Below the pieces are notes generated by a model, which saw nothing but the letters and a program-made list of their open reading frames with translations, was not told the DNA's origin and ran no database searches. From Caulobacterales bacterium (GTDB lineage: Bacteria; Pseudomonadota; Alphaproteobacteria; Caulobacterales; Caulobacteraceae): a stretch of DNA of 36,000 nucleotides. The DNA lies in NCBI GenBank assembly GCA_016234625.1, contig JACRBD010000132.1:1-36000 (forward strand), read 5' to 3'. Position 1 is the stretch's first letter. Each line of letters opens with the position of its first letter. The translations under genes and the position numbers were made by a program. Of this stretch, positions 6,501 through 14,552 are shown one piece after another.

Positions 6501-7337
6501 ATGGCGATCAGCGTCCACACCAATCAGTCCGCGCTGGTCGCGCTCCAGAATCTCAACAAGACCAACGATGAACTGGCCGGCGCCCAGAACCGCATCAGCA
6601 CTGGACTGAAGGTCCAGGGGCCCAAGGACAACGCCTCCGTCTGGGGCATCGCCCAGGCGCAGCGCGCCGATGTCGGCGCCCTGGGCGCGGTGAAGATGAG
6701 CCTGGACCGGGCCCAGTCGATCTCCGACGTCGCCATCGCCGCTGGCGAGACCATCTCCGACCTGCTGATCTCCATGAAGGAGAAGGTCACCGCGGCGATG
6801 GACCCCTCGCTGGACACCGTTTCGCGCACGGCGCTGAATTCCGACTATCGGGCGCTGCTGCGCCAGATCACCCAGATCGTCGGCGACGCCGAGTTCGACG
6901 GCGCAAACGTTCTGGACGGTTCTCTGGGCGCAGGCATCCGCTTCCTGGCCAACGCCGACGCCAACTCGTTCATCACCCTGACGGCCAAGAACCTGTCGCT
7001 GGGCGGCGCCTTCATCACCATGGCCTCGGCCAGCTCGATCAGCACGGTGACCCTGGCGACGACTATCCAGGGCCAGCTGACCACCTCGATCTCCAACGTC
7101 AACCAGGCGCTGGGCGACCTGGGCGCCCAGGCGCGTCAGATCGAGTCGCACAACAAGTTCGTCTCCAAGCTGACCGACACGCTCAATTCGGGCATCGGCA
7201 ACCTGGTCGACGCCGACCTGGCCAAGGAAAGCGCGCGGCTGCAGGCGTTGCAGGTGCAGCAGCAGCTCGGCGCCCAGGCCCTGTCGATCGCCAATTCCGC
7301 GCCGCAGATCGTCCTGTCGCTGTTCCGCGGCAGTTGA
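6501..7337 (+). CDS. Flagellin (third, divergent paralogue)
   Basis: This 278-residue flagellin keeps the N- and C-terminal D0/D1 signatures ([50 protein letters not shown]) but is clearly diverged from the two upstream copies. The middle region differs and the C-terminus carries two extra residues (FRGS). Caulobacter filaments are built from several flagellins used in a spatial order, so this one may occupy a distinct filament segment; that is inference. The ATG at 6501 has AGGAG at 6490-6494. Its promoter region lacks a sigma-54 pattern and has a CtrA half-site instead. Confidence 0.93.
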   Translation: MAISVHTNQSALVALQNLNKTNDELAGAQNRISTGLKVQGPKDNASVWGIAQAQRADVGALGAVKMSLDRAQSISDVAIAAGETISDLLISMKEKVTAAMDPSLDTVSRTALNSDYRALLRQITQIVGDAEFDGANVLDGSLGAGIRFLANADANSFITLTAKNLSLGGAFITMASASSISTVTLATTIQGQLTTSISNVNQALGDLGAQARQIESHNKFVSKLTDTLNSGIGNLVDADLAKESARLQALQVQQQLGAQALSIANSAPQIVLSLFRGS

Positions 7338-7395
7338 TCGAAGCGTCGCGGCGATCGGGTTACAATGACCCGATGGCCGGCTGCGGAGTGTGTGC

Positions 7396-7950
7396 ATGAT
7401 CGAGCTTCGCGATCTCCTTCCCGAGGACGAAGAGCGCCTGTTCCAGTGGCGCGGCGAGCCGGAGGTGGCGCGCTGGATGTCCGATGCCGACGTGTCGGGC
7501 CGCGAGGCGCATCGCGCCTGGTTCGACCAGCTGCGGAGCGATCCCGACTCCAGGGGCTGGATGATCCACAGCGGCGGCGGTCCCGCCGGTCTGCTTACCC
7601 TGACGGGCCTGGCCGGGCATCACCGTCGGGCCGCCTGGAACTGGTTCATTGGCGATCGTGAAGCCCGGGGCAGGGGCGTTGGCCGGGCGGCGCAGGTGTT
7701 GGGTCTCGATCAGGCTTTCGGTGCGCTAGGCCTGCACAAGGTGTTCGCCGAGGTCATGGCCGACAACGATGCGGCCATGAAGGTCCAGATTGGCGCCGGA
7801 TTCCGTCGCGAGGGTTATCTGCGCGGCCATGTGCTCAAGGACGGGGGGCCGCGCGACGTGGTCATGCTGGGCATCCTGGCCGAGGAGTGGGCCGCCCTGG
7901 CTCCGGAGGCGCGCCGCAATTTGGCTGACGCGGGCCTGATCGCCGCCTGA
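7396..7950 (+). CDS. flmH: GNAT N-acetyltransferase, PseH/FlmH-like
   Basis: This 184-residue GNAT acetyltransferase resembles PseH, which N-acetylates UDP-4-amino-4,6-dideoxy-sugars in the pseudaminic-acid pathway for flagellin glycosylation (FlmH in Caulobacter). The visible pattern is typical: MIELRDLLPEDEERLFQWR at the start, NWFIGDREARGRGVGRAAQV (motif A, acetyl-CoA pyrophosphate loop), LGLHKVFAEVMADNDAAMKV (motif B), then GYLRGHVLKDG. I chose the ATG at 7396 over the GTG at 7390 because GGAG at 7385-7388 is better spaced. Location between a flagellin and the flaEY-like gene supports a flagellar role. The exact sugar substrate is inferred. Confidence 0.75.
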   Translation: MIELRDLLPEDEERLFQWRGEPEVARWMSDADVSGREAHRAWFDQLRSDPDSRGWMIHSGGGPAGLLTLTGLAGHHRRAAWNWFIGDREARGRGVGRAAQVLGLDQAFGALGLHKVFAEVMADNDAAMKVQIGAGFRREGYLRGHVLKDGGPRDVVMLGILAEEWAALAPEARRNLADAGLIAA

Positions 7951-8031
7951 ACAGCGGATTCACCAGGTCCCTTAACGCCCTGTCAGCCCTTGTCGGGCAA
8001 GGTCCTGCTGCGGAAATCCGCCAGGACAGCG

Positions 8032-10938
8032 ATGGTCATCAGTTTCGATACCAGTAGCTTGCTCAGCTACTATCAGGCCCGCCAGGGCCAGACCGCTTCG
8101 ACGGCGGTGGGCTCGACGACGTCCGGCGATACGACCAAGACCCAGTATGCGCCGACGCCGCCCTGGTCGACGACTTCGGCCGCCGCGCGGTCGAGCGCCC
8201 TGGTAAAGGCCGCCATGGCCGGCCACCGCTTCGTCGACGAGGGCGCGGCCCAGCTCGACCTCAAGGGCGCCAGTTCCGACTACAAGAAGCTGTTCGCCCT
8301 CTATCAGGGGCTAAACACCCTCCACGGCCTGGCCGAGCGAATGCAGGCCACCGGCGTCTCGGCGACCGAGAAGACCCGCCTGCAGGCCATCTTCAGCCGC
8401 GGCATGGGCGAGATTTCCAGCTACACCGACACCGCCAAGCTGGAGCAGATGCGGCTGACGCGCGGCGAAACCATGATCACCAACAAGACGGCGGTCGGGG
8501 TGCCGCGGTCGAAGTACAGCTACGCCACCGGCAAAATCTACACCGGCCAACAGGCTGACGCCGTGCCAGCCTTCCAGGGCGCGGTGGCCTTCACCATCTC
8601 GGTCAAGCGCGGGACCGTCACCCATACGATCAACATCGACCTGGCCGACATGGGCGGCGCGACCCGGACGATGGGCGCGGTGACCTCGTTCATAAACTCC
8701 AAGCTCGAGGCCGAAGGCCTGCAGACCCGGTTCAGCGTTGAACGCACCGCTAGCCCGCCGCGCACGGTGACCACCGGCGGCACCACCGTGACCCTGCCGT
8801 CCACCACATCCGACTTCGCCTTCAAGATCACCGGCGACTCCACCGAGACCGCCACCTTCAGCGCCCCGACGACCAAGCCGGCGGTCTACGTCACGACCTA
8901 TGCCGGCAATCCGGACCCGGACAAGAACGTCAAGACCGAGGACGGGGTATTCGAGACCAGCCTGGTCAAGCTGGACGGCGACACGGTCGGCGCCGAGGGC
9001 TCGCGGATCTTCTCCGGAACCCTGGAAGGCACGATCAGCACCGTCCGCACCTCGAAGGTCGGGCCCGACGGCTCGCTCTACGTCCTGGCGGACGTGGCCA
9101 CGTCCATCGACGGCCAGACGGTCAAGGGCGCCAAGGACGTTGCGCTGCTGAAATACGACAGCACCGGCCAGCTGATGTACGCCCGCACGCTCGGCGCCGC
9201 CGAGAACGCCGAAGGGCTGGCCATGACGGTGAGCAGCGACGGCCGGGTGGCGATCGCCGGCAAGGTCACCGGCGCCCTGGCCGGGGTAACCAACGGCCCG
9301 ATCAATTCCGGCGCCGACAGCACCCTGACCGACAGCTTCGTCACGGTGTTCGACGCCAAGGGCGACGAGGAATGGACGGCCCGCCGCGGCGCGTTGAAGG
9401 ACGACGAAGCCACTGCCGTGGCCTTCGGCGCGGGCGGCATCGTCTATGTCGCGGGTCGGGCCAAGTCCGTTCTGCCCACCTCCGGCGCGACGGCGATGGG
9501 CGACTACGACAGCTACCTGACCGCCTTCGCCCCGGACGCCAAGGGCGTGCCGAAAGCCCTGTTCACCACCCAGTTCGGCACGGCTGGCGCGGATACGGTC
9601 AGCGGCATCGTGGTCGATGGCGCCAAGGTGACCCTGGCCGGGGTCGAGAACGGCCACGGCGTCCTGCGCAGCTTCGACGTCACGCCGACCACGACCGAGA
9701 CGGTGCGAACGGACGACAACGGCCACACCAACATCACCGTGACCAACACCACCAACGGCGTGCCGACCGTCACATCGACGGACTACGGCGCCCATGATGG
9801 CGGAACCGACCCTGTCGTCACCACGACCACCAACCACACCTCCGCCGCCAGCTTCACGGCCGGGGCGACCCGAGATCTCGGCGACCTGGAAGGCGGTTCG
9901 ATCCTGGGCATCGGCCTGGACGGCGGCGACCTGTGGATCGGCGGCTCGACCCGCAATGGCGCCCTGACTCTCGCGGGCAGCCCGACCCACGCCTACAGCG
10001 ACGGTCTCGACGCCTTCGCCACCAGGATTTCCACCGACCTCTCAAGCACTTCGCGGGACGCGCTGACCTATTTCGGCGGCACGGGAAATGACACGGTCAA
10101 CGCCGTGGCGGTATCTGGCGGCAAGGTCTGGGTCGCCGGCCAGGCCAGCGCCGATATGCCGGGCTCGGCGGCGATCGCCACCAAGGACGGCTTCCTGGCC
10201 CAGCTCGACGTGCTGGGTGGAACCTCGGTGGTCCACCGGCTGACGGGCAAGGATGGCATCGCCACGGCCACGTCGATCGCGGTTGACTCATCGGGCGCCA
10301 GCGCCCTGGACAAGCTTGGCCTGCCCAAGGGCGCGTTGCTCTACGCCGACTCGACCAAGGTCGCCTCGGCCACCTCTGCCAGGGCAGGCGACAGCTTCCA
10401 GATCCGCACCGCCGAGGGCGGCCGGCTGGCCACCGTGACCCTCGAGGCCGGCGACACCCTCGAGACCCTGGCGACCAAGGTCCGCCGCGCGGCGGGGTCG
10501 AAGGCAAAGGTCGAGATCGTCAGCGATGGCGACTTCCGTCGGCTGAAGATCACGCCCGCGACCAAGACCTCGACCGTCGAGGTCCTGCCGGGGAAAGGCG
10601 GGCTCGACTTCATCGGCTCGATCGGCCTGACCCCCGGGGTGATCCGCAACACCATCATCGACAAGAACGGCAAGAGCGTCTCGGCCGACGGCGGCGGGCC
10701 GGTGTTCGGCCTGGGCCTGCCCGCCGAACTGGACGTCAGCGACGACAAGGCGATCAAGAACGCCCTGGCGGTGCTGGGAAAATCCCTTGGCAAGGTGCGC
10801 GACGCCTATCGCCAGCTGGAGGCCGCGGCCAGGCCGGAGACGGTGACCAGCAAGACCGCCAACGGCCCGGTACCCGCCTACCTGACCAACCAGATCTCCA
10901 ACTACCAGGCCGCGCTCGACCGTCTCGGCGGTGGGTAG
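8032..10938 (+). CDS. flaEY: FlaEY-like flagellar regulatory/filament protein with beta-propeller repeats
   Basis: This is a large 968-residue protein. Residues about 285-730 hold repeated SBBP-like beta-propeller blades, such as DVALLKYDSTGQLMYARTLG, DSFVTVFDAKGDEEWTARRG, VYVAGRAKSVLP and VWVAGQASADMPG. On each side are segments resembling the flagellin-hook IN motif: one near residues 175-250, and one near 785-860 with DTLETLATKVRRAAGSKAKV. It has no signal peptide, which is compatible with flagellar type III export. Caulobacter FlaEY is a large protein in the flagellin cluster that affects flagellin levels and filament formation. The name is given by context and domain type. The ATG at 8032 is preceded by AGGA; a TTG at 7990 is less likely. 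Confidence 0.7.
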   Translation: MVISFDTSSLLSYYQARQGQTASTAVGSTTSGDTTKTQYAPTPPWSTTSAAARSSALVKAAMAGHRFVDEGAAQLDLKGASSDYKKLFALYQGLNTLHGLAERMQATGVSATEKTRLQAIFSRGMGEISSYTDTAKLEQMRLTRGETMITNKTAVGVPRSKYSYATGKIYTGQQADAVPAFQGAVAFTISVKRGTVTHTINIDLADMGGATRTMGAVTSFINSKLEAEGLQTRFSVERTASPPRTVTTGGTTVTLPSTTSDFAFKITGDSTETATFSAPTTKPAVYVTTYAGNPDPDKNVKTEDGVFETSLVKLDGDTVGAEGSRIFSGTLEGTISTVRTSKVGPDGSLYVLADVATSIDGQTVKGAKDVALLKYDSTGQLMYARTLGAAENAEGLAMTVSSDGRVAIAGKVTGALAGVTNGPINSGADSTLTDSFVTVFDAKGDEEWTARRGALKDDEATAVAFGAGGIVYVAGRAKSVLPTSGATAMGDYDSYLTAFAPDAKGVPKALFTTQFGTAGADTVSGIVVDGAKVTLAGVENGHGVLRSFDVTPTTTETVRTDDNGHTNITVTNTTNGVPTVTSTDYGAHDGGTDPVVTTTTNHTSAASFTAGATRDLGDLEGGSILGIGLDGGDLWIGGSTRNGALTLAGSPTHAYSDGLDAFATRISTDLSSTSRDALTYFGGTGNDTVNAVAVSGGKVWVAGQASADMPGSAAIATKDGFLAQLDVLGGTSVVHRLTGKDGIATATSIAVDSSGASALDKLGLPKGALLYADSTKVASATSARAGDSFQIRTAEGGRLATVTLEAGDTLETLATKVRRAAGSKAKVEIVSDGDFRRLKITPATKTSTVEVLPGKGGLDFIGSIGLTPGVIRNTIIDKNGKSVSADGGGPVFGLGLPAELDVSDDKAIKNALAVLGKSLGKVRDAYRQLEAAARPETVTSKTANGPVPAYLTNQISNYQAALDRLGGG

Positions 10939-10964
10939 ACGGCCGCGCCCGGCGATCCGTCTAC
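10935..10964. terminator. Bidirectional terminator between convergent genes
   Basis: GTAGACGG (10935-10942) and CCGTCTAC (10957-10964) form an 8-bp stem that overlaps the stop codons of both the flaEY-like gene and the convergent regulator gene. Confidence 0.5.
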
Positions 10965-11896
10965 GGCATTGTCGGAGACATGCCCACGAACCGGGCCGCG
11001 ATCGCACCCTTGAGATAGGCGACGATCGGGTGGTCCGGCCCGCAGTAGCGCCTGGCGCTGGCGATGATCAGCGGGGTGTCGTTCCATTTGTTGGCCGCTG
11101 TCGGATCGGCGCCGGCCTCGACCAGCAACCGAGCGACCCGAACCGCCCGGTCATGGTCGTGATCCGGGTTTCGCTCGCAGGCCATCATCATGTTGTGCAG
11201 CGCCGCGTTCCCCTCGGCGTCCAGCTTCCAGTTCGGATTCCAGCCGCGCTTCAGGTAGGCGCGCACCCGATCCTCGTCGAGCATCAGCAGGGCATCCTGG
11301 AAATCCCGCGCGTGGACAGGAGGGTGGGCGCCGGAATCCTCGAACACGCCGATGCCCGCCAGTCGATCCGCCGGAGGGGCGGCGCCAGGCAAACCGGGCC
11401 TCAGTGCGATCACGCCCGCAAGACCGATGCCCGCGACCACGATCGTCAGGCCGACCGCCAGCATGGCGGCGCGGCGCGAGGGCAAAGCCAGTAAAGGCCG
11501 GTGCGGGGCAGGAACCTCGATCGTCTCCGCGGGTTCTGGCGCGGGCGTGAGGCCGCTGAAGGCTGTCAGCAGGCGATAGCCGACCTTCGGCACGGTCTCC
11601 AGGGCGAAGGGCGGGGGTGTGTTGCAGCGCTCCAGCGCCCGGACCTTGGCGATCGCCCGGGCGACGGCGTCGTCGCTGACGATCCGGCCCTGCCAGCATT
11701 CATCGACCAACGCGTCCCGCGTCACGGTCGCTCCCTCGGCGCGCGCGAGGGTCACCAGCACGGCCATGGTCAGGGCCTCGACGCGGAGTTCCTCGTCCAG
11801 GGTGATGACCCGGCCGGTCGAGGGGGACACGGTCATGTAGCCGAGCTGGAAGTCGGGTTCGCTGGCCAGTTTGCGACTGACGGACGGCTGACCCAT
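10961..11896 (-). CDS. Membrane-anchored winged-helix regulator with ankyrin repeats (ToxR/CadC-like)
   Basis: This 311-residue protein has three parts. Residues about 15-112 are an OmpR-type winged helix (LRVEALTMAVLVTLARAEG, DECWQGRIVSDDAVARAIAK, ETVPKVGYRLL), the DNA-binding domain of ToxR/CadC regulators. A single transmembrane segment follows near 145-170 (AAMLAVGLTIVVAGIGLAGV). The periplasmic C-terminus, about 215-300, has ankyrin-like repeats (GNAALHNMMMACERN, VARLLVEAGADPTAANKWND). This layout suggests a one-component transmembrane sensor. It diverges from three small exported proteins, and three phased AAAGTC repeats lie just upstream of its start. Ligand and regulon are unknown. 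Confidence 0.8.
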   Translation of the reverse strand: MGQPSVSRKLASEPDFQLGYMTVSPSTGRVITLDEELRVEALTMAVLVTLARAEGATVTRDALVDECWQGRIVSDDAVARAIAKVRALERCNTPPPFALETVPKVGYRLLTAFSGLTPAPEPAETIEVPAPHRPLLALPSRRAAMLAVGLTIVVAGIGLAGVIALRPGLPGAAPPADRLAGIGVFEDSGAHPPVHARDFQDALLMLDEDRVRAYLKRGWNPNWKLDAEGNAALHNMMMACERNPDHDHDRAVRVARLLVEAGADPTAANKWNDTPLIIASARRYCGPDHPIVAYLKGAIAARFVGMSPTMP

Positions 11897-11909
11897 GCGT
11901 TTTCAGCGG

Positions 11910-11948
11910 AAAGTCAGGAAAAAGTCGGCGCCGCGACGGCGAAAAGTC
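11910..11948. promoter_or_regulatory. Helically phased AAAGTC direct repeats (candidate operator)
   Basis: AAAGTC occurs at 11910, 11921 and 11943, with steps of 11 and 22 bases, so all copies lie on the same DNA face. They are 14-52 bp upstream of the winged-helix regulator's start codon. OmpR-type regulators typically bind direct repeats spaced by one helical turn, so autoregulation or shared control with the divergent genes is a reasonable inference. Confidence 0.5.
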
Positions 11949-12071
11949 CAGCAAAGCACTCGGCGGCCCCCCCAACTGACCACGCGCGTTGATGACCACG
12001 ACAAGGCAGAGCATGCTTTGGCCGCCGCCGCGCGCGCAAGGTGAATTCATCCTGAAGAGGACGTGAAAACC

Positions 12072-12410
12072 ATGAAGTTCAGCACGATCCAGATTGCCGC
12101 GGCTGCATTGATCGTCGGCACAACCCTGTTGGTTGGCGCCGCGGCGGCTCAGGGCAGGGACCAACACCGCGTTGGCATGGGCGGCATCCGTTGCATCCCT
12201 GAACCCACTATCAGCCGCAACCCGATGTCGAACTACTACGAGGCCACCTGGTACAACAACTGCAGTCAGGACATCCGCATACACTACACCTGGACCCGAA
12301 CCGACGGCGGCGGCCAGGTGAATGACTACCGGACGGTGCCGGCCTGGGCCGACGTAACGGTCGTACTGGTCACTCAGCCCCGTCTCGACGATTGGTACGA
12401 GGTCTTCTAG
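12072..12410 (+). CDS. Small exported cysteine-containing protein (first of three)
   Basis: This 112-residue protein has a clear Sec signal peptide (MKFSTIQIAAAALIVGTTLL...GAAAA, cleavage near AAA-QG). The mature part has two cysteines and the motif TWYNNCSQDIRIHYTW, then a C-terminal beta-rich stretch. I do not recognise a family. The motif N-x-C-x3-I-x-I/Y-x-W recurs in the next protein, so the two may share a fold. The ATG at 12072 is placed 11 bases after AAGAGG; a GTG at 12063 would be too close to that site. It is divergent from the ToxR/CadC-like regulator. Confidence 0.7.
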   Translation: MKFSTIQIAAAALIVGTTLLVGAAAAQGRDQHRVGMGGIRCIPEPTISRNPMSNYYEATWYNNCSQDIRIHYTWTRTDGGGQVNDYRTVPAWADVTVVLVTQPRLDDWYEVF

Positions 12411-12436
12411 GGGCCGCAGCCCCGCCAAAACACCCT

Positions 12437-12473
12437 CGGGCCCGTGCTGGTCAAGCTGACCGCACCCGGCCCG
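12437..12473 (+). terminator. Long stem-loop between the first two small exported genes
   Basis: CGGGCC...GTGC...GGTCA pairs with TGACC...GCAC...GGCCCG around AGC, giving about 15 base pairs with two small bulges. No T-tract follows. It may attenuate transcription or separate expression levels of the neighbouring genes. Confidence 0.45.
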
Positions 12474-12524
12474 GGAGGCGTTCGAATTGCCCATGATCAA
12501 TGACCCCTCATGGGAGTTAAAGCA

Positions 12525-12854
12525 ATGAAATCGCTTAAAGTTTTCGCCACCACCCTGCTGGCCGCCGCCGGCGTGTCCGTCGCGCCGGTGACCCCGGAGG
12601 GCGGCGTGCCGCAAGCCCGGGCCCAGACCATGATGTGCGTCAGCCACCGTCAGCAGAACAACTCCATCTACATCCACAACGGCTGCGGCGTGACCATCTA
12701 CTGGATGGCCTGCGTGACGCCGCTCGGCACGACCAGGGTCAGCGGCTATAGCGGCGGCCTGACCGAGGGCGACTACGATTTCACGCCCGGTCCGTTCGCC
12801 TTCAGCTACACCCTGCTCAGCTCCCCCACCGCGATGCCATCATGCTTCGGGTGA
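12525..12854 (+). CDS. Small exported cysteine-containing protein (second of three)
   Basis: This 109-residue protein has a signal peptide (MKSLKVFATTLLAAAGVSVA, with cleavage probably after ARA-QT). The mature domain has four cysteines, including IYIHNGCGVTIYWMAC and a C-terminal PSCFG. It resembles the preceding gene product around the second cysteine. No known family is recognised. The GGGAG at 12512-12516 sits about 8 bases before the ATG at 12525, deciding this start over the ATG at 12510, which overlaps that site. The next gene's ribosome-binding site overlaps this stop, so the two are coupled. Confidence 0.7.
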   Translation: MKSLKVFATTLLAAAGVSVAPVTPEGGVPQARAQTMMCVSHRQQNNSIYIHNGCGVTIYWMACVTPLGTTRVSGYSGGLTEGDYDFTPGPFAFSYTLLSSPTAMPSCFG

Positions 12855-12865
12855 GGTGCGGTTTG

Positions 12866-13228
12866 ATGAAAGCGACACCAGGAACGCTGGCGAGAGTCGC
12901 GGCCGCCATCGCCTTCGCCACCGCGCTGTCAGCGCCCGGGGCCGCGAGCGCGCAGACCTGCAGTATCACAGGCGGCAGCTACAACGACATGCTGGGCAGC
13001 GTCGGCAGCGTGAAGGTCTTTGGCGATCTGAAGGTGCGTATCGTCAACTATTGGTATGCCTCCGATCGATACTGGATCCAGATCGACGTCAAGGCGGGTG
13101 GTCAGCAGCTCAACGGAATCCAGCTGAGATCCGATGACCCCGCCCGGGTGTTTACGTTCTGCGGGCAGGAAGTTTCCATAGCCATGAACAGCGGCTCCTG
13201 GGGCACGTTGATCGTGGGCGTCTTCTGA
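12866..13228 (+). CDS. Small exported protein (third of three)
   Basis: This 120-residue protein has a signal peptide ending GAASAQ and a mature beta-rich region with two cysteines (QTCSITGGSY and VFTFCGQEVS), which could form one disulfide. Aromatic-rich NYWYASDRYWIQIDV resembles secreted beta-sandwich proteins, but no family is recognised. GAGG at 12853-12856, overlapping the previous stop codon, places the ATG at 12866 and makes the gene part of the same transcript. An earlier ATG at 12842 would add eight unlikely residues and overlap the previous gene. Function unknown. Confidence 0.7.
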   Translation: MKATPGTLARVAAAIAFATALSAPGAASAQTCSITGGSYNDMLGSVGSVKVFGDLKVRIVNYWYASDRYWIQIDVKAGGQQLNGIQLRSDDPARVFTFCGQEVSIAMNSGSWGTLIVGVF

Positions 13229-13289
13229 CAGCAGGGGCCGCAGCCTTCCGGCGCTGACCGTTTCTCGCCCGGCCGTGCTAGCCTTGGCC

Positions 13290-14486
13290 ATGACCAGATC
13301 ATTTTCCGGCCTTCGGGCGGTCCCTCGCGGCGTCTGGGCGCTCGGGTTCGTGTCCATGTTCACGGATATCTCCTCGGAGATGATCCACAGCCTCCTGCCG
13401 GTTTTCCTGGTGGGAACGCTGGGCGCCAGCGTCGTGCTCGTTGGCGTCATCGAAGGTGTCGCCGAGGCGACGGCCTCGATCAGCAAGGTGTTCTCGGGAT
13501 GGCTCTCCGACCGGCTCGGGAAGCGCAAGATGCTCGCCATCATCGGCTACGGCCTCGGCGCGCTGACCAAGCCGGTTTTCCCGCTGGCGATCACGCCGTT
13601 CGAGGTTTTCGGCGCGCGCTTCGCGGACCGCATTGGCAAGGGCATACGCGGGGCGCCGCGCGACGCGCTGGTCGCCGACATCACCCCGCCCGAGGTTCGC
13701 GGAGCCGCCTATGGCCTGCGCCAGGGGCTGGACACCGTCGGCGCGTTCGTCGGTCCGCTGGTCGCCATGGGCCTGATGGTCCTGTTCGCCAACGACATCC
13801 GCTCGGTGTTCGCCTGGGCGGTGGTTCCAGGCGTCATCGCGGTTCTCCTGCTTGTCGTCGGCGTCGAGGAGCCCCGTCGCACGACGACCCCGGGACGGCG
13901 GCCGCCGATCATCCGCTGGTCGGATGTGCGGAGTATGGGCCGGGCCTACTGGTCGGTCGTCGCCGTCGGCGTTATGTTCACCATGGCCCGGTTCAGCGAA
14001 GCCTTCCTCGTGCTCCGGGCCCAGGATGTCGGGCTCGCCGTGGCGCTCGTGCCGGTCGTCATGGTGTTGATGAACCTGGTCTACGCGGCCGTCGCCACGC
14101 CAGCCGGGAGCCTCTCGGACCGAATCGACCGGCGCATCCCTTTGGCCGCCGGGCTCGGCGTTCTGGTGCTGGCCGATATCGCCCTGGCCGCGCTGCCCAG
14201 CATTTCCGGCGTGCTGGTCGGCGTTGCCCTGTGGGGTCTGCACATGGGCCTCACCCAGGGCGTACTGGCCGCCCTGGTGGCTGACGCGGCGCCCGACCAC
14301 CTTCGCGGGACGGCGTTCGGAGTGTTCAACCTGGCGAGTGGCGGCGCGATGCTCGCCGCCAGCGCGCTGGCCGGCCTTCTCTGGGCCGGCTTTGGGCCCT
14401 CGGCCACCTTCATCGCTGGCGCCGTGTTCGCCGGGCTTGCCGCGCTTGGTCTGGCTTTCGCCCTTCGACGACGCGCCAGGGCGTGA
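13290..14486 (+). CDS. MFS transporter
   Basis: This is a 398-residue major facilitator superfamily permease with about 12 hydrophobic segments. Loop 2-3 contains the MFS signature GWLSDRLGKRKML, and the family-typical opening GFVSMFTDISSEMIHSLLPVFL is present. Segment RIGKGIRGAPRDALVADITP follows in the N-terminal half, and a second GSLSDRIDRRIPL loop sits in the C-terminal half, as expected for two six-helix bundles. The substrate cannot be predicted; relatives are annotated as generic efflux or sugar-type permeases. I favour the ATG at 13290, but a GTG at 13275 is possible and neither has a clear ribosome-binding site. The gene lies 61 bases after the small exported genes and may be independent of them. 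Confidence 0.88.
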   Translation: MTRSFSGLRAVPRGVWALGFVSMFTDISSEMIHSLLPVFLVGTLGASVVLVGVIEGVAEATASISKVFSGWLSDRLGKRKMLAIIGYGLGALTKPVFPLAITPFEVFGARFADRIGKGIRGAPRDALVADITPPEVRGAAYGLRQGLDTVGAFVGPLVAMGLMVLFANDIRSVFAWAVVPGVIAVLLLVVGVEEPRRTTTPGRRPPIIRWSDVRSMGRAYWSVVAVGVMFTMARFSEAFLVLRAQDVGLAVALVPVVMVLMNLVYAAVATPAGSLSDRIDRRIPLAAGLGVLVLADIALAALPSISGVLVGVALWGLHMGLTQGVLAALVADAAPDHLRGTAFGVFNLASGGAMLAASALAGLLWAGFGPSATFIAGAVFAGLAALGLAFALRRRARA

Positions 14487-14552
14487 GGTGAGGGACCGAC
14501 CGCCAGTCACGCGGACTTGAAAGCGCCGCGAGCGCGAGATAGCGATTGCGGT

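Noticed and set aside
7354-7374. ATCGGGT-N7-ACCCGAT hairpin after the third flagellin as a terminator
   Set aside because: The stem is only 7 bp with no T-tract, and it lies immediately before the acetyltransferase gene; not strong enough to list.
7994-8009. GG-N10-GC match before the flaEY-like start (sigma-54-like)
   Set aside because: Flanking bases do not fit TGGCAC...TTGC and it lies only about 25 bases from the start codon, so chance is likely.
8311-9990. 559-codon minus-strand frame inside the FlaEY-like gene
   Set aside because: Low-complexity Gly/Arg/Val composition and full containment in a better-supported gene.
13299-14510. 403-codon minus-strand frame over the MFS gene
   Set aside because: Mirror of the MFS transporter; extremely polar composition with repeated Asp, His, Arg and Gly and no domain.
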